A DNA stretch of 64,000 nt from Rhodospirillales bacterium (GTDB lineage: Bacteria > Pseudomonadota > Alphaproteobacteria > Rhodospirillales > Shumkoniaceae). The position numbers and the translations under genes are program-made. Numbering within the stretch: the stretch's first letter is position 1; the number at the start of each line of letters is the position of its first letter. The stretch spans positions 183,296 to 247,295 of the forward strand of contig JAHDSF010000024.1 in the NCBI GenBank assembly GCA_018432935.1, written 5' to 3'. Below are positions 9,155-19,761 of this stretch, one piece after another. The notes under the pieces were generated by a model. That model did no database searches, was not told where the DNA came from, and worked only from the letters and a program-made list of their open reading frames with translations.

Positions 9155-9940
9155 ATGGCAGGCGAAGCGGATGAGGACGGCCAGGTTCACCTCGCGGTCG
9201 ACGGAGCTCTGGGCATCATCACTCTCGAACTGCCCTCAAAGCTGAACGCCATGACCCCGACCATGGCGCGGCAGATGTTCGAGGTGGCCGACCAGGTCAA
9301 CGCCGACGATGACGTCAGGGTCGTGGTTCTCCGCGGTGCGGGCGACCGCGCCTTCTGCGCCGGCAGCGACATCAAGCACTTCGCCGATTACGCGTCGACC
9401 TGGGAGTATCGCAATCGGCGCAATTACGTGGATGCCGTCTGGGCCATTCGGAAGCCGGTCGTAGCCCGTCTGCATGGACACGTTCTGGGTGGCGGACTGG
9501 AAATGGCGCTCAACTTCGATCTTCGCGTGGCCGGCGAAAGCGCCCGGTTCGCCTGCTCGGAGATCCTGCGGGGCTGGCACGCCGGTGATTCGGTCACGCT
9601 GCTGCCCCGGCTTGTCGGGCCCGGGCAGGCTGCGCGCCTTCTGCTCACCGGCGACACCATCGATGCCGCCGAAGCTCACCGCATCGGCCTGGTCGAGTTC
9701 CTGGTGCCGGACAACGACCTGGATGACAAGGTTCACCAACTGGCGCTCTCGATCGCCAAGAACCCGCCGATCGCATTGCAGGTGACGAAGCGGCTGGCGC
9801 GCACGGCCTCGCTGCAGCCGCTGGAGATCGCCCGGCAATGGAGCGAGGACGCCCAGGTCTATTGCTTCGAAACCGAAGACGCCAAAGAGGGCCAGGAGGC
9901 ATTCCGGGAGAAGCGTCCGCCGGTGTTCAAGGGCCGCTAG
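9155..9940 (+). CDS. Enoyl-CoA hydratase/isomerase family protein
   Basis: A 261-residue crotonase-fold protein. The oxyanion-hole segments AFCAGSDI (67-73) and GHVLGGGLE (108-116) are intact, and SEILRG around residue 135 supplies one of the usual acidic active-site positions (Glu136). The second glutamate region reads GWHAGDS instead of the usual glycine-rich loop, so the reaction may differ from simple hydration. The start ATG at 9155 follows GGGAGGAAGG. It is in the same orientation as the gamma-glutamyltransferase gene, 44 bp behind it, perhaps in one transcript. The substrate is unknown. Confidence 0.87.
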   Translation: MAGEADEDGQVHLAVDGALGIITLELPSKLNAMTPTMARQMFEVADQVNADDDVRVVVLRGAGDRAFCAGSDIKHFADYASTWEYRNRRNYVDAVWAIRKPVVARLHGHVLGGGLEMALNFDLRVAGESARFACSEILRGWHAGDSVTLLPRLVGPGQAARLLLTGDTIDAAEAHRIGLVEFLVPDNDLDDKVHQLALSIAKNPPIALQVTKRLARTASLQPLEIARQWSEDAQVYCFETEDAKEGQEAFREKRPPVFKGR

Positions 9941-10184
9941 TTCACCTGCCGGGCCGCAGGCAAAAAGAAGGCCGCGGTTTGCACGGCCAAGTTCAGGGAG
10001 GAAACGTCTGCGCTCGGATATCGCCGAGCAATGGATCGACGCAACTCCCCCGCCCGGTATTCCAGATCATCGAGGAGCCGGCGCCCCGCCGGAACGCCAA
10101 CGCGAGACTGGCCTTCAGGATAGCGGCAATGGTGCGTCGGTCCCGGTATAATCGGTCGCCGTGGTCCCCTGCCTCCAGGATGAC

Positions 10185-11546
10185 ATGTACAGCCTCCTCG
10201 ACGTGTTCGTGATCGGCATCGGTCCTTCCAGCTCGCACACGGTGGGGCCCTGGGAGGCGGCGCGCACGTTCGCCGAAGACCTCCGCCGCGTCGGCTGCCT
10301 TGAGGCGGTCGCGCATGTCCGGGTCAGCCTGTTCGGCTCGCTCGCGCTGACGGGAGCCGGGCACGGCACCGACCGCGCGGTGGTGATGGGCCTGTCGGGC
10401 GCGTTCCCCGACCGCATCGAGCCGGACGACGTCGAGCGCCGCTGGGAAGCGGTTCGCAAGACCGGTCGATTGTCCCTGCTCGGCGTTCGCGAGATCGCCT
10501 TCGCGCCGGCCGACATCCTTTTCGTCACCACCCGTCGCCACCCCGCCCACAGCAACGCCCTGCAGTTCGAAGCCTGCGGCAGCGACGGCGCGGTACTGCG
10601 CGAGGCGACCTTCCTCTCGGTCGGCGGCGGCACCGTCATTCGCGAAGGCGGCACGACGGCGCGGGGGGCGGGACGTCCCGTCCCGCCCTTCCCCTACGCC
10701 TCGGCGGGCGAGCTGGTCGCCCTCGCCGACGGCTGTGGCGGACGGATCGCCGACATCGCGTTGGCCAACGAGGTCGCCTGGCACGGCGAGGACGCGGCGC
10801 GCGGCCACCTCGACGCCGTGATCCGGGCCATGTTCGCGTGCATCGACCGCGGTCTCGAACGCGGCGGCGTTCTGCCGGGGGGCCTCGGCGTGCAACGCCG
10901 GGCGGCCGAGCTCTACCGCCGCGTCCGGGCCGCCAGCCCCGGCCACCCCTCCACCCACGACGTACTGGGACTGGTCAGCGCCTACGCGATGGCGGTCAAC
11001 GAGGAGAACGCCGCGGGCGGCCGGGTGGTGCGGGCACCCACCAACGGCTCGGCCGGCACCGTGCCGGCGGTGCTGCGCTACTATCGTGACCATTTGGGCG
11101 GCGGCCACGCCGGCATGACGAGGTTCCTGCTCACCGCCTCCGCCGTGTGCGATCTGTTCCGGCGCAACGCCTCGATCTCGGGCGCCGAGATGGGCTGCCA
11201 GGGCGAGATCGGAGTGGCCAGCGCGATGGCCGCAGCCGGGCTCGCCGCCGCCCTGGGCGGCACCAACCGGCAGGTCGAGAACGCCGCCGAGATTGCCCTC
11301 GAGCACCACCTCGGCCTGACCTGTGATCCGGTCGGCGGCCTGGTCCAGATCCCGTGCATCGAGCGCAACGCGATGGGAGCGGTGAAGGCGATCGCCGCCA
11401 CCACGCTGGCGCTCCACGGCACCGGCGAGCATCGCGTCAGCCTGGATGCCGCCGTCGAGACGATGCGCCAGACCGGCCGCGACATGAGCGACCGCTACAA
11501 GGAAACCAGTCTCGGCGGGCTTGCCGTCAACGTCATCAACTGCTGA
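10185..11546 (+). CDS. sdaA: L-serine ammonia-lyase (iron-sulfur, single chain)
   Basis: A 453-residue L-serine dehydratase that converts L-serine to pyruvate and ammonia. The protein opens with the beta-domain signature [20 protein letters not shown] and carries the alpha-domain motifs [16 protein letters not shown] and [19 protein letters not shown]. Cys338, Cys380 and Cys391 have the 42/11 spacing of the [4Fe-4S] ligands of characterised single-chain enzymes. I chose the ATG at 10185 (preceded by AGGA) over the in-frame GTG at 10161. The gene stands alone, convergent with the NodT-type gene whose stop lies 3 bp away. Confidence 0.93.
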   Translation: MYSLLDVFVIGIGPSSSHTVGPWEAARTFAEDLRRVGCLEAVAHVRVSLFGSLALTGAGHGTDRAVVMGLSGAFPDRIEPDDVERRWEAVRKTGRLSLLGVREIAFAPADILFVTTRRHPAHSNALQFEACGSDGAVLREATFLSVGGGTVIREGGTTARGAGRPVPPFPYASAGELVALADGCGGRIADIALANEVAWHGEDAARGHLDAVIRAMFACIDRGLERGGVLPGGLGVQRRAAELYRRVRAASPGHPSTHDVLGLVSAYAMAVNEENAAGGRVVRAPTNGSAGTVPAVLRYYRDHLGGGHAGMTRFLLTASAVCDLFRRNASISGAEMGCQGEIGVASAMAAAGLAAALGGTNRQVENAAEIALEHHLGLTCDPVGGLVQIPCIERNAMGAVKAIAATTLALHGTGEHRVSLDAAVETMRQTGRDMSDRYKETSLGGLAVNVINC

Positions 11547-11549
11547 CGG

Positions 11550-12938
11550 CTAGCTTTCGGGCGCTGCGGCCCAGCCCCCGCCCAGCGCGCGATAGAGGTC
11601 GAGGGCGGACTGAAAGCGGTCTGCCTGGCCCTGGACCAGCCCGTCCTGCGCCGACAGCAGCGTGCGCTGGGAATCGAGCACGGTAAGGAAATCGGCAGCC
11701 CCGGCCGCATACTGCGCGCGGGCGACGCGGGCCGCTTCGGCCGAGCGTTCGGCGGCGGTCGCCAGCGCCCGGGTGCGCCGCCCCGAGGTGTCGACGGCGA
11801 CCAGCGAGTCCTCGGCCTCCTTGAAGCCGACCAGCACCGCCTGGCGATAGGCGGCGACCAGCTCGGCGTATCGTGCCCGGCTCTGGTCGAGGTTGGCGGA
11901 CAGCCTGCCGCCGTCGAAGATCGGCTGCGCCGCGCTGGCGACCAGCGACTTGACGATCGAGGTGCCGCCCGAGGCGAGCGACGAGATGACGGCGCCGGCG
12001 CTGATCTCGACCACCGGCAGGAAGGCGGCCCGGGCGGCGCCGATGTCGGCGTTGGCAGCGACCAGCTGGGCCTCGGCCTGGCGGATGTCGGGACGGCGCA
12101 CCAGCAGGCTGGCCGGCTGCCCGGGATCGGGCACCGCAAGGGCGAGAGCGGCGAGGCCCGAAGCCTGCACCGCGAAACCCTGCGGCGGCCGCCCGAGCAG
12201 CACCGCAAGCGCTGTCTCGGCGGCGCGGAGCTGGCGCTCCAGGGCCGGGATGGTAGCCTCGACCGAGGCGACGTTGCCTTCCTGCTGGGCGAGATCCAGC
12301 GGCGAGGCCGCACCTTCGCGCACCCGTGCCCGAACCACGTCGAGGATCTGCAGCGAGGTGGCGAGGTTCTGACGGGCAATGGTAAGCCGGTCCTTGGCCG
12401 CCAGCGCCTCGATGTAGGCGGCGACGACGTTCGACTGCACCACCAGGGCCGTCGTCTCGCGGGCGAACGCGATCGCCGCCGCGTCGGCCTCGGTGGCCCT
12501 CACGTTGGCGGCGTTGAAGCCCCAGAAGTCGAGCTCGTAGGAAACGTCCAGGGCGCCCCTTTCGGTGGTGCCGGTCGATGTCCTCGCGCCGTCGGCACGA
12601 GAGTGCGAGCGGGTCACCGAGCCGCTGGCGTCGACCTGGGGCAGCAGGACCGAACGCGCCGAACGGATGGCGGCGCGGGCCAGGGCGACCCGCTGGCGCG
12701 CCGCCTCGAGGTCCTGGTTGGCGGCAAGGGCCTGGGCGACGTAGCCGTCGAGCTCGGCGCTGCCGAACATGCGCCACCAGGTGGCGTCGGGCGCCGGGGC
12801 CAGAGGCGCCGACACCGCCACCGCGCCGAACGAGGCCGGGACGGCAACTTCCGGCTGACGGTATTCGGGGATCAGCGAGCAGGCGCTCGCAAGAAGGGCG
12901 ACGCTCATCGTCACGACCAGCCGCAGAGGCGCGACCAT
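11550..12938 (-). CDS. NodT/TolC-family outer-membrane efflux lipoprotein
   Basis: A 462-residue outer-membrane factor. The N-terminus MVAPLRLVVTMSVALLASAC is a signal sequence ending in a lipobox-like LASAC, followed by the SLIPEYRQPEV start typical of NodT-type lipoproteins. Two long repeated helical OEP segments follow; YELDFWG and the LARRPDIRQAEAQL-like VRRPDIRQAEAQLVAAN segment are characteristic. It should form the channel that exports substrates of the MacA-MacB pair encoded just upstream; the MacB stop lies 10 bp before this start. The cluster reads 16090 to 11550 as one operon: adaptor, permease/ATPase, channel. Confidence 0.92.
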   Translation of the reverse strand: MVAPLRLVVTMSVALLASACSLIPEYRQPEVAVPASFGAVAVSAPLAPAPDATWWRMFGSAELDGYVAQALAANQDLEAARQRVALARAAIRSARSVLLPQVDASGSVTRSHSRADGARTSTGTTERGALDVSYELDFWGFNAANVRATEADAAAIAFARETTALVVQSNVVAAYIEALAAKDRLTIARQNLATSLQILDVVRARVREGAASPLDLAQQEGNVASVEATIPALERQLRAAETALAVLLGRPPQGFAVQASGLAALALAVPDPGQPASLLVRRPDIRQAEAQLVAANADIGAARAAFLPVVEISAGAVISSLASGGTSIVKSLVASAAQPIFDGGRLSANLDQSRARYAELVAAYRQAVLVGFKEAEDSLVAVDTSGRRTRALATAAERSAEAARVARAQYAAGAADFLTVLDSQRTLLSAQDGLVQGQADRFQSALDLYRALGGGWAAAPES

Positions 12939-12948
12939 CCGGGCTCTC

Positions 12949-14892
12949 CTACTCCGACGCCAGGGCGACGACGGGGTCCAGCCGGGCGGCCTTGCGCGCC
13001 GGCAGGAACCCGAACACCAGCCCGGTGAAGAAGGCGCAGGCAAACGCCAGCAGCGACGGAATCGCCCCGTAGACGACCGGAATCCCGAACATCGCCGCCA
13101 CCGCGGCCACCGCGAAGCCGAGCGCGACGCCCATCATGCCGCCGATCCCGCACACCACCACCGCCTCGGTGTTGAACTGGAGCAGGATGTTCTGCATGCG
13201 AGCGCCGGTGGCCATGCGGATGCCGATCTCGCGGGTACGCTCGGTGACGCTGACCAGCATGATGTTCATGACCCCGATCCCGCCGACCAGAAGCGAGATC
13301 AGGGCGACCGAGCCGAGCAGGATGGTCAGCGTGTTCTGGGCCGCGATCGCGGTCTCGAGGATCGAGGAGGTGTTGCGGATCTGGAAGTCCTCGGTGCCGT
13401 GGCGGTCCCGGAGCAGGGTCTCGATCGCCTGCTGGGTCTGGTCCATCAGCGCGGCGTCGGTCACCTGCACCGTGATGCCGTTGACGTAGGTGCGGCCGAA
13501 GATGCGGTTGAGCGCGGTCGACAGCGGCACCAGCGCGACGTCGTCGGCATCGCTGCCGAACGGCGTCGCCCCCTTGCCGGCGAGAACGCCGATCACCTCG
13601 AATGGCACGCTCTTGATCAGGACGTAGCTGCCGACCGGATCCTGGTCCGGGAACAGGTTGCGCGCCACCGTACGGCCGAGGATGACGACCGGGGCGTAGC
13701 CTTTCACGTCGTCGTCGATGATGAAGGTGCCTTCGGCCACCTCCCAGTCGCGGGCCTTGGCGTAGCCTGGCCAGATGCCGACGATCATGGTCCGGTAGTC
13801 GACGTTGCCGAAGCGGATGGTGTTGCCGCCCTGCCGCTCGGGCGACACCGCGGCGACGTTGTCGAGCCGCGCGATCGCCTCGGCGTCCGCCGGCAGCAAA
13901 CTGGCGTAGTCGCCGCTGGCGCGGATGCCCGGCGCCCCCGGCCGCACCAGCAGGAGATTGGTGCCCATTTTCTGGATCCGCGTCATCACGTCCTGCTTGC
14001 TGCCTCCGCCGATCGCCAGCATGGCGACCACCGCGGCCACCCCGATCACCACCCCCAGCAGCGTCAGCGCGGTGCGGAACAGGTTGGTCCGCAGCGAGCG
14101 GAACGCCATCTTCACCGCCTCGGAGAAACCGGCGACAAGGCCGAGGCGGCTGGCCGGCCGCCGGTGTCCGACGCGGTCGGCAGTGACCGCCGTCCTGATC
14201 CGCCCCGGCTCGTCGGCGACCATGCGGCCGTCGCTGAGGTGGATGATGCGCTCCGCTCGCGCCGCCACGGTGGCGTCGTGGGTGATGAGCAGGATGGTCC
14301 GCCCTTCGCGGTGCAGCTCGTCCAGCAGATCGAGGACGTCGCGGCCGCTGGCGGTGTCGAGCGCCCCGGTCGGCTCGTCGGCGAGGATGACGGCGGGGTC
14401 GTTCATCAGCGCGCGGGCAATCGAGACCCGCTGCTGCTGGCCGCCCGAAAGCTGGCCCGGCCGATGGTCGGCGCGGTCGCCCAGGCCCAGCCGGTGCAAG
14501 AGGTCGTGGGCCCGGGCCACCCGCTCGCGTCGCGACCGCCCGGCGTAGACGGCCGGAATCTCGACGTTCTCGGCGGCGGATGCGCCCGAAAGCAGGTTGT
14601 AGCGCTGGAAGACGAAGCCGAAGGTGTCGCGGCGCAACTCCGCCAGTTCGTCGGCATCGAACTCGGCCACGTCGACGCCGCGCACCGCGTATCGCCCCTC
14701 GGTGGGCCGGTCGAGGCAGCCGAGAATGTTCATCAGCGTCGACTTGCCGGAGCCGGACTGGCCGATGATCGCCACGTACTCGCCTTCGGCGACGGCGAGC
14801 GAGATCCCGGCCAGGGCGTGGATCTCGTTGTCGCCGTTGCGGAAGGTCCGGACGACGCCGGCCAGTTCGAGAAGGGGACCGCCGGTGCTCAT
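12949..14892 (-). CDS. macB: MacB-type ABC transporter, fused ATPase and permease
   Basis: A 647-residue inner-membrane protein with an N-terminal ATPase domain (Walker [10 protein letters not shown] at 44-52, signature LSGGQQQR near 146, Walker [12 protein letters not shown] near 170), a first transmembrane helix around residue 275, a large periplasmic MacB_PCD domain, and a C-terminal FtsX-like bundle of three helices ending [14 protein letters not shown]. This is the standard MacB layout and length. MacB powers tripartite export of macrolides, peptides or siderophores through MacA and a TolC-like channel; the substrate here is not evident. It starts 7 bp after the macA stop. Confidence 0.95.
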   Translation of the reverse strand: MSTGGPLLELAGVVRTFRNGDNEIHALAGISLAVAEGEYVAIIGQSGSGKSTLMNILGCLDRPTEGRYAVRGVDVAEFDADELAELRRDTFGFVFQRYNLLSGASAAENVEIPAVYAGRSRRERVARAHDLLHRLGLGDRADHRPGQLSGGQQQRVSIARALMNDPAVILADEPTGALDTASGRDVLDLLDELHREGRTILLITHDATVAARAERIIHLSDGRMVADEPGRIRTAVTADRVGHRRPASRLGLVAGFSEAVKMAFRSLRTNLFRTALTLLGVVIGVAAVVAMLAIGGGSKQDVMTRIQKMGTNLLLVRPGAPGIRASGDYASLLPADAEAIARLDNVAAVSPERQGGNTIRFGNVDYRTMIVGIWPGYAKARDWEVAEGTFIIDDDVKGYAPVVILGRTVARNLFPDQDPVGSYVLIKSVPFEVIGVLAGKGATPFGSDADDVALVPLSTALNRIFGRTYVNGITVQVTDAALMDQTQQAIETLLRDRHGTEDFQIRNTSSILETAIAAQNTLTILLGSVALISLLVGGIGVMNIMLVSVTERTREIGIRMATGARMQNILLQFNTEAVVVCGIGGMMGVALGFAVAAVAAMFGIPVVYGAIPSLLAFACAFFTGLVFGFLPARKAARLDPVVALASE

Positions 14893-14899
14893 GCTGGCC

Positions 14900-16090
14900 T
14901 CAGGCGCGCGGCCTCGGCAGCGGCGACAGAGGGTTGTTGCCCCCTCGGGGGGCGTCGGAGTTCCTGGCGGTGCCGATCACGACCTTGTCGCCGACCTCAA
15001 GCCCGGACATCACCTCGGCCTCGGTCCTCGTCATCAGGCCGGTGACGACCCGCCGCTCGGCGACGCCTTCACCGGCGGCCACCTGGGCGACCCAGGCCCC
15101 GTTCTTGGGCCGCAGGGCGGCGACCGGGACGATCGGCACGTCGCGCGCGATGCCGCGGACGAAGAACACCTGGGCCGTCATCTTGCTCATCAGCCGGCCC
15201 TCGGGGTTGGCGACGTCGACCAGCACGTTGAACAGCACCACATCGTTGACCACCTCGGGCGACGGCAGGATCTGCCGCACCCGGCCCGGCCAGCGGGTTT
15301 CCAGATCGCCGAGGGTGGTGAAGTAGACCTCCATTCCGGGCGAGATCTTGACGATGTCCGCCTCCGCCACCTTGGCGCGCACCGTCATCGACTGCAGGTC
15401 GGCGATCTGCAGGATGATGGGCGCCGACTGGTTGGCGTTGATGGTCTGGCCCTGGAGCGTCGTCTGCGACATCACGGTGCCGGTCATCGGCGCGTAGATC
15501 TTGGTGTAGCCGAGGTTCGCCTCGTCGCCGGCGAGCGTCGAGCGGGCCTGGTCGAGCTGCGCCTGGAGCGAGCGGATCCTGGCCTCGCCGACCTCGACCG
15601 CGGTGACCGCCGAATCAACGGCGTCCTGGCTGGTGGCGTTGGCCTTCGACAGGCGCTGCTGCCGCTCGGCCTGGAGGCGAGCCAGCGCCAGCTCGGCTTT
15701 CTGCTGCGCCAACTGGGCGACCAGGTCGGACACCTTGGCGCGGTCCGCCTCGACCCGGGTGCGGTAGACGGTGGGGTCGATTTCGGCCAGCAGCTGCCCC
15801 TTCTCGACCCGGTCGCCGATCTTCACGTGGACGGTGCGCAGCTGGCCCGAGACCTGGACGCCGACGTCGACGTAGTCCTTGGGCTCCAGCGATCCCGCCG
15901 CGGTCACCGTGCTTTCGATGGTGCCGCGCGCGACGGTCGCAAAGCGGTATTGCGGCTGCGAGCTTCCGGCCGACATGTGATAGGTGAGCACCCCCGCAAC
16001 GGCGACCGCCGCGACGGCGACGGCGGCGGCCGGCCTGAGCAGGCGGCGCCGCTTCGCCTTGCGGGGTTCGTAAGTGTCGCTCCGGGGCAT
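14900..16090 (-). CDS. macA: MacA-like periplasmic adaptor (RND/HlyD-type membrane fusion protein)
   Basis: A 396-residue adaptor, [16 protein letters not shown]. One N-terminal transmembrane helix (about 18-37) precedes the lipoyl/biotinyl-like half motif, a coiled hairpin (about 115-190, rich in Gln/Ala/Glu), the second half motif [15 protein letters not shown], a beta-barrel domain and a membrane-proximal C-terminal domain (VGDKVVIG). It bridges MacB and the NodT-type channel. The start ATG at 16090 directly precedes the basic cytoplasmic tail; upstream read-through is out of context. It is the first gene of the efflux operon and lies divergently from the GH88 gene across 226 bp. Confidence 0.92.
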   Translation of the reverse strand: MPRSDTYEPRKAKRRRLLRPAAAVAVAAVAVAGVLTYHMSAGSSQPQYRFATVARGTIESTVTAAGSLEPKDYVDVGVQVSGQLRTVHVKIGDRVEKGQLLAEIDPTVYRTRVEADRAKVSDLVAQLAQQKAELALARLQAERQQRLSKANATSQDAVDSAVTAVEVGEARIRSLQAQLDQARSTLAGDEANLGYTKIYAPMTGTVMSQTTLQGQTINANQSAPIILQIADLQSMTVRAKVAEADIVKISPGMEVYFTTLGDLETRWPGRVRQILPSPEVVNDVVLFNVLVDVANPEGRLMSKMTAQVFFVRGIARDVPIVPVAALRPKNGAWVAQVAAGEGVAERRVVTGLMTRTEAEVMSGLEVGDKVVIGTARNSDAPRGGNNPLSPLPRPRA

Positions 16091-16316
16091 CGGCTCCCTC
16101 CTCGCTGGCGCTCCGCCTCGCGAACGACAGGCGTGCTCAGTCGGGAATATGGAAAGAGATGCGCCATTTGTACCAGGACCGGGACCGCCCATACCCGAGG
16201 AATTTGGTAACAGAGTGTTTCGGCCCGCTTTCCCGGCCCACACGATTTCGCGATTGTCGGGCGGCGGCCGATCCATTATCCCAGCCGCAGATGCCGCTGC
16301 GCGAGGGTGATCTTTG

Positions 16317-17456
16317 ATGAATACCGAGACCGACGATCGGCTTCTGGGCGAGGCCCTCGACCTCGGCATCCGCAAGGCCCTGCGCGACGGAAGGAAGCTC
16401 GATGCCTTCCCGCACGTGACCCGCGACGGCCGCTGGCTGATCAGCGAGCACGGCCGCTGGACCGCCGGTTTCTTCGTCGGCATGCTGTGGATCGGCAGCC
16501 TGGCGGGAGGGGTGCCCGCCGACCGCGAGCTGGCCGTCGCATGGACCAGGCGGCTCGCGTTCCGCGCCAAGGACCGCTCCACCCATGACATGGGCTTCCT
16601 GTTCGAGCCGAGCTTCGTGCGTGCCCACAAGATCACCGGCAGCCCCGAGTTCCGCGATGTTGCGGTCGAGGCGGCCCGTTCCCTGGCCAGCCGCTTTCAC
16701 CCCCAGGGGTGCTTCATCCCGGCCTGGAGCCCCCAGGAGGATCCGGCGTACGCGGGTCTTGCGATCGTCGACACCATCATGAACGTGCCCCTCCTGCTGT
16801 GGGCGTCACAGCAGGCCGGTGACGGCGCGCTGTGGGATGTCGGCCTGCAGACCGCCCTCACCATCGCCGAGCAGCACGTGCGCCCCGATGGATCGACCTG
16901 GCACACGGTCGATCACGACCCGGCTGGCGGTACGGTGACGGCGAAAGGCACCCACCAGGGAGCCGCCGCCGATTCCTGCTGGAGCCGCGGCCAGGCTTGG
17001 GCGCTCTCGGGATTCGCCAAGGTCGGCGCCATTGCCGCCAGCCCGGAGCTCCTGACGATCGCCTGCCGGCTGGCCGACTATTTCCTCGAGAGGCTCGGCA
17101 CGAGAGTGCTGCCGCCTTGGGATTTCGACCGCGACGGCGAGGGCGAACCGCGCGATTCCGCTGCCGCCGCAGTAGCCGCCTCGGGCCTGCTCGACCTCGG
17201 CCGCGCCACCGGGCAGGCGGTCTATGCCGAGGCCGGACGGCGGCTGGCCGTCGGCCTCGCCCGCACCTGCATCGATTTCGCCGACCCGGACCGCGATGGG
17301 CTCGTACTGCATGGGACCGTGGACGTGCCGCGGCAGTCCGGGATCGACCAGTCGATCATGTACGGCGACCACTATTTCATGGAGGCCGCGTTGAAGATCC
17401 TGCGACCCGAAACGTCGACCCTGCTCGGCTGCCTTGACGCGGAGTCCAAGCCATGA
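16317..17456 (+). CDS. Glycoside hydrolase family 88 (unsaturated glucuronyl hydrolase type)
   Basis: A 379-residue alpha/alpha-barrel enzyme. Asp91 in THDMGF and Asp152 in IVDTIMN sit 61 residues apart, the same spacing as the two catalytic aspartates of the Bacillus unsaturated glucuronyl hydrolase. [22 protein letters not shown] and [13 protein letters not shown] are further GH88 signatures. The enzyme hydrates unsaturated uronate-terminated oligosaccharides released by polysaccharide lyases. No signal peptide is present, so it acts in the cytoplasm on imported oligosaccharides. ATG at 16317 has GAGGGTGA upstream; an in-frame TTG sits one codon earlier. The SDR gene overlaps its stop by 4 bp (ATGA), indicating translational coupling. 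Confidence 0.9.
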   Translation: MNTETDDRLLGEALDLGIRKALRDGRKLDAFPHVTRDGRWLISEHGRWTAGFFVGMLWIGSLAGGVPADRELAVAWTRRLAFRAKDRSTHDMGFLFEPSFVRAHKITGSPEFRDVAVEAARSLASRFHPQGCFIPAWSPQEDPAYAGLAIVDTIMNVPLLLWASQQAGDGALWDVGLQTALTIAEQHVRPDGSTWHTVDHDPAGGTVTAKGTHQGAAADSCWSRGQAWALSGFAKVGAIAASPELLTIACRLADYFLERLGTRVLPPWDFDRDGEGEPRDSAAAAVAASGLLDLGRATGQAVYAEAGRRLAVGLARTCIDFADPDRDGLVLHGTVDVPRQSGIDQSIMYGDHYFMEAALKILRPETSTLLGCLDAESKP

Positions 17457-18214
17457 CGGGCGCCGAGAAGCGTGTCGTCCTGGTGACCGGATCGGGCAGC
17501 GGGATCGGCGGCGCGGTGGTGCGCCGGATGGCCGCCCCCGGCACCGCCTTCGTGATCCACGCCCGCGCCTTCCGCGAGGGCTGCGAGCGGGTCGCCGCCG
17601 ACGCCCGGAAACGAGGGGCGGACGCCGTGATCGCGCTTGGCGACCTGCGCGACCCGACACTGGCCGAATCCCTGGTCGACCGCGCGGTGGATGCGTTCGG
17701 CCGCCTCGACGTTCTGATCGCCAACGCCGGCTTTCCCGATACCCGCGGCTTCTTCGACCTCGATACCGCCGGCTTCGATCGCTGTTACGAGGCTATGCCG
17801 CGCGGCCTGTTCGTGATGGCGCGGCGCGCGGTTCCCCACCTGCGCCAGGGCAAGGACGCGCGTATCGTCGCCGTCAGCACCCTCAACGCCCACGTCTTCC
17901 GCAACGGCTATCCCATCTATCCGGCCTCGGCGACCGCGAAGGCCGCGCTGGAGACCCTGGTGCGGGCGATGGCGATCGAGCTTGCTTCCGACGCCATCAC
18001 CGTCAACGCAGTCGCCCCCGGCCTGACCCGCAAGGATTCCGACACCGAGCAGTTCGTGACGTCGGAGGAGATGGACGGCTGGGCTCGGCAGATCCCGCTC
18101 CGCCGCATCGGCGAGCCGCACGAGATCGCCGCCGCCATCGCCTTTCTGGCCAGCCCCGAAGCCGGCTTCATCACCGGCCAGGTGCTGCACGTCGACGGCG
18201 GCATGACCGCCTAG
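17453..18214 (+). CDS. SDR family oxidoreductase coupled to GH88
   Basis: A 253-residue Rossmann-fold dehydrogenase with [10 protein letters not shown] (11-20), NAG (91-93), Ser142 and the C-terminal VDGGMTA of FabG-like enzymes. It starts inside the GH88 stop codon (ATGA overlap), so a role in uronate or keto-sugar reduction after the hydrolase step is a reasonable inference. One oddity: the catalytic Tyr-Lys spacing. The segment reads [14 protein letters not shown], so Tyr156 and Lys163 are seven apart instead of four, as if three residues were inserted; Tyr153 does not restore the spacing. The DNA there shows no ambiguity. The enzyme may use a different geometry or be impaired. Confidence 0.85.
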   Translation: MTGAEKRVVLVTGSGSGIGGAVVRRMAAPGTAFVIHARAFREGCERVAADARKRGADAVIALGDLRDPTLAESLVDRAVDAFGRLDVLIANAGFPDTRGFFDLDTAGFDRCYEAMPRGLFVMARRAVPHLRQGKDARIVAVSTLNAHVFRNGYPIYPASATAKAALETLVRAMAIELASDAITVNAVAPGLTRKDSDTEQFVTSEEMDGWARQIPLRRIGEPHEIAAAIAFLASPEAGFITGQVLHVDGGMTA

Positions 18215-18243
18215 GGCCGGCAAGTCGTCTGACGCCCGGAACC

Positions 18244-19404
18244 TCAGGCGCGGGATCCGCCGGCTATTCCCCCGGGACCCACGAGGTCGGGCCGCAACGG
18301 GATGATCTTTGTCCCCTCCCGCTCTTCCGCCAGCGCCAGCAGCCGCGCCGCCGCGGAGGCGTAGCCGCCCGTATTCTCGGCGCCTTCCGCCAGCGCGATC
18401 GTGCGATCGAGCGCCAGCAGGTCGTTCCGCCGCGCCAGCCGGTCGGCGTCGCGGCCGATCGTGACCACGCTCCACACCGCAATCAACAGCCCGATGCCGA
18501 GAGCGCCGGCCGCCAGTTCGATCGAGGTCGCCATCGCCCCGCTGCGGGCCTCCTCCCGCGCCGCTGCGCGTTCCTCGAGCAGGCGCTGCGCGGAGGCGAG
18601 GACGGCGTCGAGCGCGCGCTCCACCGCCTGCCGCTGCCCGTCGGCGGCCGCCTGCCCGCCCGGCCCCGCGAGCGCGGCCGCATGAACCTCGCGGTTGACC
18701 TCGAGGTAGCCCCGCCAGGCGTCGCGGAAGCGGTGGATGGCCCCCCGCTGGGCCGGGGGAAGCGACTGGTCGAGCCTGATCAGCTTGGCCTGCAGCGCGC
18801 GCTCGGCCTGCTCCGCCTGACGCTCCGCCAGTCCGACGTCCGCTTCGCCGGGCTCCAGGATCATCTCCTTCTCCAGCCGCTGGATTCGCAGCATGTCCTG
18901 GACGGCGCGCTCGCCGAGGACTGCGCTCGCCGGCTCCACCCCGCCGATCACGTCGCGCATCGCGGCCTCGGCGTAGGCGAATGCCTGGCTCGCGCGGGTC
19001 CGGCTGAGCTCGGCCGCCACCGCGGCGGGACGGCCAGCCTCCTGCAGGGTCCGGTAACTGCTCCAGGCGGCGGCGAAGCCTTCTGCCGCGCCTCCCGCAT
19101 CGCCCGCAGCCTGCTGGATCTTCTGCAACGCGCCGTGGATTTCGGCGTCGTGACGCTCGACGGCGGTCCTGAGAACAAGCGCGCTCTTGCCGTCGGCGAG
19201 GAGGATCCGCGCCTGCAGGGCGTCGACTTCGGCGATGTGGACGCGAAGATCCCTGGCCAGCGAGAGCACGGACGCCGCGTTGTCGGCAGCCGCGGGGTCG
19301 TCGGCTCTCGACAGCAGGACGAGCCCTGCGGTGCAGGCGGTCCCAACAAGGACGACGATGACGGAGAAGGCGACGGAAAGCCTGGTCGCCGCGGAGAACG
19401 GCAT
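18244..19404 (-). CDS. Membrane protein with chemoreceptor-like four-helix sensor region, no output domain
   Basis: A 386-residue protein, MPFSAATRLSVAFSV. A transmembrane helix at about 9-31 and another at about 295-318 enclose roughly 265 residues of long Ala/Glu/Arg-rich helices, as in the periplasmic part of methyl-accepting proteins. The cytoplasmic tail is only about 65 residues and has no HAMP, kinase, cyclase or MCP hairpin. Start: ATG at 19404 has GAGG five bases upstream; an in-frame GTG at 19431 lacks a ribosome binding site. It is divergent from a complete chemoreceptor gene across 357 bp, so a partnership with that receptor is possible but unproven. I do not recognise a named family. 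Confidence 0.6.
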   Translation of the reverse strand: MPFSAATRLSVAFSVIVVLVGTACTAGLVLLSRADDPAAADNAASVLSLARDLRVHIAEVDALQARILLADGKSALVLRTAVERHDAEIHGALQKIQQAAGDAGGAAEGFAAAWSSYRTLQEAGRPAAVAAELSRTRASQAFAYAEAAMRDVIGGVEPASAVLGERAVQDMLRIQRLEKEMILEPGEADVGLAERQAEQAERALQAKLIRLDQSLPPAQRGAIHRFRDAWRGYLEVNREVHAAALAGPGGQAAADGQRQAVERALDAVLASAQRLLEERAAAREEARSGAMATSIELAAGALGIGLLIAVWSVVTIGRDADRLARRNDLLALDRTIALAEGAENTGGYASAAARLLALAEEREGTKIIPLRPDLVGPGGIAGGSRA

Positions 19405-19761
19405 GGAAACCTCGACGCGATACTCTGACACGGACGCGCCGGCAGCGAGCCGGCGGTTTGCCCCTCACGGGAGAACCGGCCGACTATAACTGGAAGAAGT
19501 AAAAGAACCGTCTCCGCCATGCGACGAGGATCGAGGCGCGAGTCGCGGCCGAAACGTCCGGAACGGCGGCGGGTTCGCAGCTGGCGCGACCCTGGCGGGA
19601 TGAAAATCGATTAAGAAAACGTCGCATTTCTGCCGCGGGCGCGACACGCATACCAAAGTATGGTTGCCGCCCAGTCCGGGAGAGACGTACCGTCCCATGG
19701 TAACTGAACAGTTACCTAGGCTGAGCGGCTCCGGAATGGAGTTGCACAAAACGAGGGGATT
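19405..19761. other. 357-bp divergent intergenic region between sensor and chemoreceptor genes
   Basis: No gene is supported here. The region is more AT-rich than its flanks and must hold both divergent promoters. Its one clear element is the perfect inverted repeat at 19699-19716, listed separately. Confidence 0.6.
19699..19716. promoter_or_regulatory. Perfect palindrome upstream of chemoreceptor gene (candidate operator)
   Basis: GGTAACT-GAAC-AGTTACC: 7-bp perfect arms around a 4-bp centre, ending 45 bp before the chemoreceptor ATG. Two further flanking base pairs (CC/GG) match after a 2-bp mismatch. It fits a dimeric repressor site or a short hairpin in the 5' leader; no run of T follows, so it is not a terminator. 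Confidence 0.45.

Noticed and set aside
10161..10184. Upstream GTG start for L-serine dehydratase
   Set aside because: The eight extra residues have no counterpart in the family and the ATG at 10185 has an AGGA element.
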